A DNA stretch of 30,123 nt from Didymodactylos carnosus (Eukaryota; Rotifera; Eurotatoria; Philodinida; Philodinidae), in contig CAJNOQ010001587.1 of assembly GCA_905250885.1 (NCBI GenBank), positions 1 to 30,123 of the forward strand, written 5' to 3'. Positions 22,095 through 30,123 of the stretch are shown here, in pieces. How positions within the stretch are numbered: position 1 is the first letter of the stretch; every line of letters starts with the position of its first letter. The notes beneath the pieces were generated by a model that saw only the letters and a program-made list of their open reading frames with translations, had not been told where the DNA came from and did no database searches. The position numbers and the translations under genes were made by a program.

Positions 22095-22970
22095 AGTCTG
22101 CTATATCCAAACAAAGCTCTTTCAAAACTCTACAAAATGCTTGATCATTGATTTCTAATCGTTTCTGCGAACACCGACATTTTTGAATATTACTATTAAA
22201 AGTGAACTTCTCAGCATAGCCAACGATAGAATTTCTGTTGCTTTTACCGTGAGAGAACCTAGGTTGCGGTCTACATTAAAGTGAGTGTTCGCACTTTCAA
22301 CTAGAAATGAGTGACCCACCATTTTGTAGAGTTTCGAAAGAGCTTTGTTTCGACATATAATGTAGACCGCAACCTAGGTTCTCTCATGCTAAAAGCAACA
22401 GAAATTCTATCGTTGGCTATGCTGAGAAGTTCACTTTTAACAGTAATATTCAAAAATGTCGGTGTTCGCAGAAACGATTAGAAATCAATGACCAAGCATT
22501 TTGTAGAGTTTTGAAAGACCTTTGTTTCGATATATAATGTAGACTGCAACGTAGGTTTTCTCATGGTAAAAGCAACAGAAACATTATCCGTCAGTATGCT
22601 TGGAAAGATTACTCTTCACTAGTAATATCCAAAAAAGTGAGTGTTCGCACTTTCAACTAGAGATGAGTTACCCACCAGTTTGTAGAGTTTTGAAAGAGCT
22701 TTCTTTCGACATATAATGTAGACTGCAACCTAGGTTCTCTCATGCTAAAAGCAACAGAAATAGTGTGGCTGGTTATGCTGAAAAGTTCACTTTTTAACAG
22801 TAATATTCAAAAATGTCGGTGTTTGCAGTATCGAATAGCAATGAATAACCAAGCATTTTGTAGAGTTTTGAAAGAGTTTTGTTTCGACATATAATGTAGA
22901 CTGCAACCTAGCTTCTCTCGTGGTAAAAGCAACAGAAATGCTATCGTTGGCTATGCTGTAAAGTCGTTCT
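22095..22970. repeat. Satellite of about 178-bp monomers, four direct and one inverted
   Basis: TGTAGAGTTT starts at 22325, 22502, 22681 and 22859, giving periods of 177, 179 and 178 bp. Each monomer holds AATGTAGAC(C/T)GCAAC and AAAAGCAACAGAAA. The segment 22095-22277 is one monomer in reverse orientation, so with 22358-22543 it forms a hairpin with arms of about 183 bp. Monomer ends alternate between two types, TCGGTGTTCGCAG and GAGTGTTCGCACTTTC, so a two-monomer higher-order period of about 356 bp is visible. The last monomer is cut off near 22970. Confidence 0.92.
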
Positions 22971-22987
22971 TATTGCACCCCGTCCTT

Positions 22988-23410
22988 TGCATTAATTTTG
23001 GATTTTTATCAGTAAGATGTTTTTCATAAATGTTAAATGCTTCTTTATGTTTCTTATCAGTATTATCATGTTTATTTGTTGAGTGCAATAAATTACTATA
23101 ATTCAGTAAAAGATCGGCTTTCATTAATTATTTTTCTAAAGCATCATGTGTAATTTTAAGACTATGTTTCTGTCATAAAATTTTACAGCTGTATCATAAT
23201 TTTGTTGTTCATAATAAACTTGTCGTACATTACAATAAATTGATCTTAAATGTTGCCGATTGGATTTTAATTCACGTAATAGTAAATGCTCAGCTTCATT
23301 TAAATTTTCTATGAAATCATTCGTACAACTTCTTATCAATAAAAGGAGTACTTTCGATTCATCAAGTTCTAATCTACTCTGACATTCTTCTATGACTTAT
23401 GGGTATCTCC
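22988..23410 (-). pseudogene. TPR-repeat protein fragment, frameshifted
   Basis: On the minus strand the open part reads ECQSRLELDESKVLLLLIRS, then EAEHLLLRELKSNRQHLRS, then IYCNVRQVYYEQQNYDTAVK, which has the helix-turn-helix spacing of tetratricopeptide repeats. After KLHMML it hits a stop (near 23137), and a shifted frame continues as KADLLLNYSNLLHSTNKH and KKHKEAFNIYEKHL. TPR arrays bind partner proteins; in this kind of genome they are common in kinesin-light-chain-like and other repeat proteins. No other domain is left to show which kind this was. It may belong with the fragment at 24867-24994. Confidence 0.7.
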
Positions 23411-24866
23411 TCAAACGGTTACAAATGTTTTTGGAGTCGAAGTCGCTACCCTCATGAATTTGTTATTAAAATAATTTAATATCAGAAATTTTATTTCTCA
23501 ATTTCAGCGGGCGCTAGTGCATTTTTAATAGTCGATTTCAACATTTCAAGAAAGGTTGAAATCGAATTATATTGAACTGTTGCTGTGAAAGCAATCAGGT
23601 CGATTTGTAACATACATGCCTGCAGAAAATCAGTTTTGTCATTTTTATGCTTGTTTAAACATTAAAAGCTTTCTTTTAAGAATAAAATAGAAAGAAAGAA
23701 AAAACATAAAACGAATTATTAGAACAGGGCTGGTAAGAGCTCCCTTACGCGCGAACCACCCTAACACTGGATATGCGCCAGACTAGAAAGTGTGGGATCC
23801 TGGCACTCACATCCCCCCGCCCTCCGCTCTGTTTCGACGTAATTCCGTGCCGTACTCTGTTCGTATTTTTGCCCGGAATTCGTGACATATTCTGTGCGTT
23901 TTCTGGAAAACTCTGGCTTTCATCAGGCCATATTACGACCCTTGAAAAAATAGTCTGATCGGGGTGAAAGTTTTACCATAGATACTTTAGACCTTATCTC
24001 TTTTTCATTTAAGAAAATATGCTTTCCTCCTCGAGATATTCGAAAAATCTGTATAAAAGAAACGGTTCTTTACTTTAAAAACATTCTCACGCTGAAAGTT
24101 GGAATCAAAAGCACTTAAAATAAACGAACCTGAGATAGGGTCTGAACTATCTATGGTAAAAATTCCAGCTCGATTGAAGAGACTATTGAAAAAACGCATA
24201 GTGAGAAAAACACATATTGTACACAGGGTTCTGTTTTTCAGGGCATCTCCACAAAAGCTCATCAGAAAATTCTCGAAAATGTCTCATTTAGAAGAGCACA
24301 CTTTCTTCTATCATGCTATTTAGAAGAAAAAATTTTCAATATATCGGAAGGGAGAGAAAAATTTACGAAACTAAAATACTCTAGGCTTTGAAGAAAAAAC
24401 TTAAAAACCTCATAATTTTTTCAAGGAAGGTCTTGGAGAGCTGGCAGTGGTCTCATTTTACATCTCAGACTTTCCTCTGCATTAGACTATGTTCAGCTCA
24501 AAATGAAAACTTTTTTTTTGCAATATATGCATAATCACCGATATGAGAGATTTTTAGTAGCTCACTCTCAGCTACTCCCTACGTCCTTACTTTGGCATGT
24601 GGTGAACTGTTGTTGTAGAGTCGTACATGACCTGATATATATAAATCGTAAAAGCCGTTTAACAACTTTAATCATGTGGAAAGTCGTAACATTGCTACAA
24701 CTTTCTTGAGGCGTTACGAATTTACGATTTGGACATGTATAAGCAAAAAGAAGAGAAGAGAGGACATCAATCAATAAATTTGTAGCAGTAAGTATGATAA
24801 TATAATTGAGGGGAGAGAAGAGAAAAAAGGTAGGCATACCAATCACGATATATATATAGATGGTGC
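23411..24866. other. No recognisable gene
   Basis: Between the two TPR pieces. Around 23740-23890 the sequence is locally less AT-rich (a run of C and G near 23812) with an open frame 23773-23958 lacking any recognisable motif. The other open frames show no family features. Confidence 0.5.
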
Positions 24867-24994
24867 CTAATGATTCTTCAAAATGTTCTTGTTGTAAATA
24901 CACATAACCAATATTATTATAAATTAATGCTAATTTATTATTATTAGAAAATTGTAAACGTATTTGATGATCTAATGCATCTTTATATGATTTA
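24867..24994 (-). pseudogene. TPR-repeat fragment
   Basis: Minus-strand reading KSYKDALDHQIRLQFSNNN and LALIYNNIGYVYLQQEHFEE is one TPR unit with the typical YNNIGYVY core. Homology stops abruptly at both sides: the frame runs on into unrelated sequence after EESL, and before it lies the C/G-rich stretch at 24996. It is a broken copy, possibly the upstream part of the gene at 22988-23410. Confidence 0.7.
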
Positions 24995-25865
24995 ACCCCC
25001 TGGGGACGGGCGACGTACATTTTTTTTATTTGTGTCCGACAGAAAGCCAACTCTCATTTCCCCGGTAGTGTCGGATGGGAAACGTCAAAATTGTGATATT
25101 TGACGGCTAACGAAAGCAGTGGCAACTTGCGGCGACGGTGTCGGCTACAGGTTTATAGCAGAAATGAATAGCTGTATTAAACGAACTACTTCTGCTGTTG
25201 TTGTTGTTTTTGGACGAGTTTCGAAATGCATAAGCTTTCGTTCGGATATACATTAGAAAACGACTGAGATTGAAGATATATGAAGAATAAGAACAGAAGT
25301 TCATTTTCATAGGGAACAAATGCTACTGCTATTATTCATTTAATCTCGTTCATCTTTCTTATCAAATTCTTCAAAGTTTTGCAGTTGAAATCTTTGCCTA
25401 TGTAGAGATTTATTGACAGATATATGAGGAATTGTGATCAATATCAGCAAATCAATGGGAAATAGATAAAGATGGATGCTCAGCGCTCTAACTATATGAA
25501 CATTTGGACTGAAATCGATGTTTCGCATATTGTTTACTTCTTTTAGCCGCGCACACTGAGTAACGATTGAGTCTACTACCATTCTCTAGTAGAGACAATA
25601 GACGTAGCTAACGTGTACTACAATTGAGGATATCTGAGTGATTATGAGCGTATGTATATATCAGCAGATATCGCTGCACAATGAGTCATTTCCTGTACTG
25701 TGTGTGTGTCTGACAAAAATCCAACCCTGTACTTACGCGTATAAGAAGCGTTACACTACGACAGATTCTCTAACGGCTAAGATGGGTAACCGCAACGTGT
25801 ATTATGACAGAGGATCTTGAAGCAAAACTTGAGAGAGAGTTCGAAAATACAGTCAAAAAAACAAC
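24995..25865. other. No recognisable gene
   Basis: Short open frames without domains. A small GTTGTT microsatellite-like run lies near 25198. Confidence 0.5.
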
Positions 25866-25879
25866 CGCATAAATTGAAG

Positions 25880-25935
25880 ATACAACTTCCAACCGGTTAT
25901 CGGAAGATGTGGTTCGATTCCTGCGCTGATTTTGT
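25880..25935 (+). other. tRNA-like 3' half (truncated)
   Basis: CCGGTTATCGGAAG is followed by GTGGTTCGATTCCTGC, which contains an exact B box (GGTTCGATTCC). The D-arm and A box are not preserved. Confidence 0.55.
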
Positions 25936-26777
25936 GCTCTTTCTTAGCAAGTCTTTCGTGCTTGTTAAGACATATTCATGTGGTTGCATTTATTTCAGAA
26001 CATTACGTATTTTCGTGGTCAAGACATGATTGCTTATTTTCTGAACTCTTTCAATATATATTACCATACTCACCGTCGTACAGCGATAAAGTTGAAGAAA
26101 GATCTATCGGATCACTACTATCCTGACACATATTCGTGTGCTTATTTCGGATATCTGATGTGTAGTTTGTGTGAAGAAATAATAGTTTAGGTAAGCACCG
26201 TTAGAAAATCGGTTAATTAGCGTTAATTACCAATTCATGAATTACCATATGAACTTTTTTCCAAGTTTTGAACTATAAAATGATCTCCATTCAATTTTCT
26301 ACAATCTGATGTAAAACCAAAGCTAATCTCATTCATTTCGTATTGTATGTGATGCTTTTGCTGAAAACCCTAACCGTTAGACGCAAAATCTCAATTTTCA
26401 GAAAATGTGGCTTTTAGAAAGCGTTTCAGAAAACCACAAAAAGTAACTTGAAATTTTTAAGGAGATCAGATCCATAGAATTTTTCATGGGCTATTTTTTC
26501 ATATATTTGGTTTCAGGAAAAAGTGATTATTTTTGACACGTGGGAAAAGCTTTTCTTGATATGTTTTAGTAAAATTTAACTAGAATATTATTAGTTATAT
26601 ATAGTTTTTGAATTGTTTCTCAATGAAGTTTGGTGAGAGAAAATTTTATTTGATATGCGTTTTGTAGTTCGGACTATGTTCTTTCAAACAAAAAGAAAGT
26701 GAAGTCTCCAGAATAGTAGGAGCATAGAGAAACAGCAAAACATTTGTTGCAAAACTTATGCATAACTCGTTAGCTTC

Positions 26778-26849
26778 TAGATTCAGAACGTATCTGATGA
26801 TGACTATCCAAAGAGTAGTCGTAACGCGTCGTATGATGCTCTGAATCTA
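26778..26849 (+). ncRNA. Hammerhead-ribozyme-like fold, probably decayed
   Basis: An outer 10-bp stem (26778-26787 with 26840-26849, TAGATTCAGA and TCTGAATCTA) encloses CTGATGA (26794-26800), a stem GACTA/TAGTC (26802-26806, 26816-26820), then GTAAC and GCGTC, with GTC at 26828-26830 as the expected cleavage triplet. This is the order of a type I hammerhead with a very short stem III. The core GAAA is altered (GTAA) and one extra T follows CTGATGA, so self-cleavage is doubtful. Hammerheads of this form are known from Penelope-like elements; no such ORF is in this window. Confidence 0.5.
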
Positions 26850-26861
26850 TTCTGTGAAACT

Positions 26862-26880
26862 CACCCCTCACCCTCAAATT
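26862..26880 (+). repeat. Telomere-like C-rich tract
   Basis: ACTCACCCCTCACCCTCA. On the minus strand it reads as TGAGGG-type repeats. Related tracts lie at about 8094, 27340, 27999 and 28944, all C-rich on the plus strand. Confidence 0.55.
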
Positions 26881-27110
26881 GAATAATTTACAACTTGAAA
26901 TAGTAACTCTACTGTTCTGACTATTCAGATTTCGTAGTCGTGAACAAGAGTTCTGTTTGCTGCTTAAGATAAATTACTTCGAACAAAGTAAGAACAAGGT
27001 ACTCGTACGGCGAAAGATCGAGAAAGATCTGATGGATTACAACTGGACTGATCGTTTTTGTTTTGATTACTCTGAACAAAGATATGTAGCTACTACGTAG
27101 CTGAGAGGAT

Positions 27111-27181
27111 ACTCGGGTAGTTTAAGGTAGAATGGCCTTGGGTTATCGGAAGATGCAAGTTCGACTCCTATCCTGGTTATG
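27111..27181 (+). other. tRNA-like element (pseudo-tRNA)
   Basis: GGGTAGTTTAAGGTAGAAT resembles a D-arm/A box and AAGTTCGACTCCTAT a degenerate T-arm. The anticodon stem no longer pairs. By alignment with 28349-28421 it is a decayed copy. Confidence 0.55.
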
Positions 27182-27787
27182 TGATCCTTTTTATCTAATC
27201 GTACGTGTTAGATAAAGCATGTCAATTGTGGATGTTTACAGTAATCAGATACGTAACGTTTCGTGGACATGTGAAATGAAATCAGATAATCTATATTAAG
27301 ATTCTGCTGTGCTTTCTCTTTCGATTAAATTATTTAATTTAACTCACCCTCACCCCACCCTCAAATCGATGATCCTTCTTTTCAAGTTGCTCGTACTTGT
27401 TAAGACATATCAATGTGGATGTTCGCTCGCACATTCGATGTGTATGGTGTCTTGGACAAGTGAAATGACAAGTAATATTATCTTTCTTTAATCATTTTAA
27501 CTTAACTCACCTTATTCTTGTGCAGACCTTTCTGCAATTTAAAATCTAAAAGTTCTATCAGAATGTTCAGATATATTTGTGTTAGTAACTCTATTGTCCT
27601 GATTCTCCAGTCGTGGACAAGAGTTCTGTTTTGATATCGCAGCGTGAAACATGTCTGATGATAAATTAGATCAAGTACTCGTGCAGCAATAAGAAAGAAA
27701 ATGATTTTCGATCATTAATGTCCTGAAAGGTGTAGACTCGGGTTATGAACGAATCGATATGCGATTCCTATGGAATTGGGGAAGAGA

Positions 27788-27860
27788 TACTAGGTAGCTT
27801 AAATAGTAAAGCATCTGACCGGTTATCAGAGGATGCTGGGATCGTCCTCTAGTCCAAAAT
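27788..27860 (+). other. tRNA-like element (pseudo-tRNA)
   Basis: The D-stem (GCTT/AAGC) and anticodon stem (TCTGA/TCAGA around CCGGTTA) pair perfectly, and the T-stem pairs with wobbles. The T-loop is changed (ATCGTCC) and the acceptor stem does not close. It is a decayed copy of the element at 28349. Confidence 0.6.
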
Positions 27861-28348
27861 CGATGATCCTTCTTTTCAAGCTGCTCGTACTTGTTAAGAC
27901 ATATCAATGTGGATGTTCGCTCGGACATTCGATGTGTATGGTGTCGTGGACAAGTGAAATTATCTTTCTTTAATCATTTTAACTTAACTCATCCCTCACC
28001 CTCAAGTGAAATGACGATAGATTATTTAGGATACAATCTTTGCTTTCTCTTTCGATCTAAACGTTCATACTCACCAATTTATTTAAAGACCTTGCCGTGA
28101 ATACGTATCGCAGCTATTATACCGAGTATTCTAAAACCTGAAGTAGTAACTCTGCTGTCCTGAATATTCTTACTTCACACATTCGTGGACAAGAGTTCTG
28201 CTTTGCTATTTCAGGATAGATTAACTTGTATAGAGTCACGGAAAGTATTCGTACGGCAACAAAGATCGAGGAAGATCTATCCAATCACTAATGTTCTGAA
28301 CTGTTTGTTTTCAACTCTTTCGAATGAGACGTGTAGCTACTCGAAGAC

Positions 28349-28421
28349 GATCGGGTAGTTTAACGGTAGAATATCCAATCGGATATTGGAAGATATAGGT
28401 TCGATTCCTGTCTTGATTGTA
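28349..28421 (+). tRNA. tRNA-like cloverleaf, anticodon loop not canonical
   Basis: All four stems pair: acceptor GATCGGG/CTTGATT (with G-T wobbles), D-stem GTTT/GAAT, anticodon stem TCCAA/TTGGA, T-stem ATAGG/CCTGT with loop TTCGATT. A box (TAGTTTAACGG) and B box (GGTTCGATTCC) match the Pol III consensus at normal spacing. The anticodon loop is TCGGATA, so position 33 is C where T is nearly universal, and the nominal anticodon GGA would be Ser without the long variable arm of tRNA-Ser. It is more likely a tRNA-derived repeat than a working tRNA gene. Confidence 0.5.
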
Positions 28422-28565
28422 TGATTCTTTTTGTGTTATCTTTCGTGTTACACAAAGCATGTCAAATGTGAATATTCGGAATAATTAAACCTCCAGAATT
28501 CGTGGACAAGTGAAACGACGATAGATTATCCTATTTAAGATATAATCTTTGCTTTCTCTTTCGAT

Positions 28566-28738
28566 TAAAACGTTCATACTCAAACCCTTCATCAACAAGG
28601 ACTCGAATGCGTTCATTTCGCTGATCAATACACACTAGTGCTTCTAAAATACAATTACCATAATTAACTCATAAAACCCCAATTTGTTCAATCATATCCG
28701 AATATACATCAGGTAAATGCCCATATTTATTTTTCTCG
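28566..28738 (-). pseudogene. Unidentified coding relic with one stop
   Basis: The minus strand reads EKNKYGHLPDVYSDMIEQIG, VL, stop (TGA near 28669), VNYGNCILEALVCIDQRNER, then IRVLVDEGFEYERF. Codon pattern and the continuation of frame across the stop support a former exon. I do not recognise the family. Its downstream end (GAGTATGAACG) merges into a word shared with the tandem repeat unit, so the relic is fused to the repeat. Confidence 0.55.
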
Positions 28739-29243
28739 CTAATCTAATATCATTTTTCCCTTATATACATCATGGTGACTAGTCTTACTACTGTGAACTC
28801 AGTTTATCAATACATACAGAGTTTTTGGATCTATACATCACAAAAATTTCATGCTAATGACTTTATAATCATTTAGATTTTCTTTGCCATCTGAAGAGTT
28901 CTGTCTTTGCCGACACGAAATCTAGATCATGGTAGCTCTTCGCACCCTCACCCTCAAGATCCGGTCCAGAAGTTTCGACCTGAAATGTTTTTGAAAGCTG
29001 CATGATAGCGTATTATTCTCCTTCTCGTAAGTTCTATCCTTACATATAAATCATAATGAAACAGAAAAGAGAATAGTAAGTCTTCATCATTGTTCTTTTG
29101 TTTATTTGTCATTGATTAAAACAGAAAAAATCCTTACATTCTGCTTTGAAATACGATATGCAATTTCTTTCATCTCCTTCGAGCTGCACTCGTAAAAACA
29201 CACCATGAAAAAACAGTAATCAAAATTTTGTTTTTGAAGACAA
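28739..29243. other. 5' flank of the nuclear receptor; no other gene seen
   Basis: AT-rich, with a CACCCTCACCCTCA tract at 28944-28957. No TATA-type or other promoter element can be assigned with confidence. Confidence 0.5.
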
Positions 29244-30024
29244 ATGACTACTGACAACTCTGTTACCAAAAATCAAAAGGCTAACATAATCGTTATCACA
29301 GGGAATGATGCAACATGTCAAAATCTCCTCTCCATTATTCAAAAATCAGGAAATTGTGGTGAATTAGTTGATATAACAACACATGCTGTGAGTGTTTTGA
29401 AATCAGATCTGTACGATATCATCTACAAGGTTATATTTTCCAGATTACTGAAACTATTGAAGACAAATCAAAAGCATCGTATAAACGTCGTGAAGCTGAC
29501 TTGACTTGTGTAATATGTGAAGATAAATGCTCTGGATACAATTTCAATGTAGTTTCCTGTGGATCGTGTAAATCTTTCTTTCATCGAAATGCCTCTCAAA
29601 ATGTGGTAAATCGACAGTACCCGTGGAATTTTTCGGACTAAATTTCCTGATTCTGTCGTCTTCTTTTTGTAGAATGATCTAAAATGTTTAACTAACACTA
29701 ACAAGTGTGATATAAAATTCAAGAATCGACGTCGAATATGTAGACGTTGTCGGCTAGAGAAGTGTCTGTCAGCCGGTTAGTGTATAACTCTGTTATGACT
29801 GGAAGATGAGCAAAATAAAACTGCATCTTTTACTCTATTTTATAGGTATGAAATGGAATTCTTCTACGGACGAAAAGTTGCACAAGCAGCGACAACTAGA
29901 GAAAAACAGACGATCAACGAAGAATGCGTCTGTTACTTTCGCACAGACAAGTTTTACACATGTATCTCTTGAAGAGAATGAACAGTTGATGAACGAACCA
30001 ATTACAGTGTTGGACTCGCAAAAA
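29244..30024 (+). CDS. Nuclear hormone receptor, HR96/DAF-12-like DNA-binding domain (5' part; gene continues beyond window)
   Basis: Four exons can be joined: 29244-29387, 29444-29605, 29673-29775 and 29846-30024, with GT-AG introns of 56, 67 and 70 nt and matching phases. A fifth donor, GTAAGC, starts at 30025. Finger I: C70, C73, C87, C90 (CVICEDKCSGYNFNVVSCGS, then CKSFF), P-box region CGSCKS. Finger II: C107, C114, C125, C128, then RLEKCLSAGMKW. The GYNFN and CKSFFHRNA signatures resemble the NR1I/NR1J group (HR96, DAF-12, VDR-like) of ligand-gated transcription factors. Both spacings in finger II are one residue longer than usual. Exon 2 could end at 29602 instead (donor GTGGTA), removing one residue before finger II. 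The 48-residue exon 1 has no known domain. The ligand-binding domain is not in the window. Confidence 0.85.
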
Positions 30025-30068
30025 GTAAGCGCTTTTTAGGGTGTGGACAGAGAGAAGCTAATCATTCT

Positions 30069-30069
<1 letters not shown>

Positions 30070-30123
<54 letters not shown>
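30070..30123. other. Poly-G run at the window end
   Basis: Fifty-four consecutive G after CATTCTC, inside what should be intron 4 of the nuclear receptor. Nothing similar occurs elsewhere in this AT-rich window. It is most likely a sequencing or assembly artefact at a contig end. Confidence 0.7.

Larger units (their letters stand above)
25866..28600 (+). repeat. Degenerate tandem array of tRNA-like units
   Basis: Several partial units share, in order: a tRNA-like block; a segment like CTTGTTAAGACATATCAATG then TGGATGTTCG; GTGGACAAGTGAAAT; GCTTTCTCTTTCGAT; CTCACC with or without CCTCACCCTCA; AGTAACTCT(A/G)CTGT; GTGGACAAGAGTTCTG; and AAAGATC(T)-ATC. GTGAACAAGAGTTCTG or GTGGACAAGAGTTCTG occurs near 26943, 27613 and 28184 (670 and 571 apart). 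The first unit (25866-26130) is separated from the others by non-matching DNA. A direct repeat of about 100 bp, 27363-27465 and 27858-27957, is close to identical. Confidence 0.8.

Noticed and set aside
25866..28600. CRISPR-like array
   Set aside because: Units are hundreds of bp long, degenerate and tRNA-like; there are no short regular repeats with unique spacers and the DNA is eukaryotic.

Overview
The window is AT-rich, gene-poor eukaryotic DNA, most likely from a bdelloid rotifer. Signs of this are short GT-AG introns (56, about 70, 70, 58 and 67 nt where both ends can be read), animal gene families (derlin, rhodopsin-like GPCR, HR96/DAF-12-like nuclear receptor, TPR proteins), many decayed gene copies, and many non-autonomous inverted-repeat elements. 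The bdelloid assignment is inference from gene style; animal origin is secure. Only three genes look intact as far as can be seen: a putative single-pass membrane protein (1291-2033, first exon not located), a GPCR (20256-21290) and the 5' part of a nuclear receptor (from 29244), which runs off the window end.

Layout: 1-1290 no recognisable gene; 1291-2033 membrane-protein gene; 2954-3443 a MITE-like element with TA flanks; about 3815-6105 a composite foldback element with nested inverted repeats and a 55-bp near-perfect palindrome; 6236-8545 a second, broken copy of the membrane-protein gene, split by a 1.7-kb insertion that carries the 3' half of a derlin-2-like gene with introns; 10184-11061 a broken secreted-type cupin gene; 11690-13160 a three-copy inverted/direct repeat; 13160-20255 mostly unannotatable AT-rich DNA with minor repeats; 20256-21290 GPCR; 22095-22970 a satellite of about 178 bp with one inverted monomer; 22988-25000 two minus-strand TPR pseudogene pieces; 25866-28600 a degenerate tandem array of units carrying tRNA-like cloverleaves, with short TGAGGG-type (C-rich on +) tracts at junctions and a hammerhead-ribozyme-like fold; 28566-28738 an unidentified minus-strand coding relic; 29244 to the end the nuclear receptor; 30070-30123 a poly-G run that looks like an assembly or sequencing end artefact.

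The genes do not form a pathway. The main biology is genome dynamics: an identical 189-bp block inside otherwise diverged gene copies (gene-conversion-like), nested insertions, foldback elements, and a tRNA-like/telomere-like/hammerhead-like repeat region reminiscent of Penelope-like-element-rich subtelomeric DNA. The last comparison is inference: no reverse transcriptase ORF is present.
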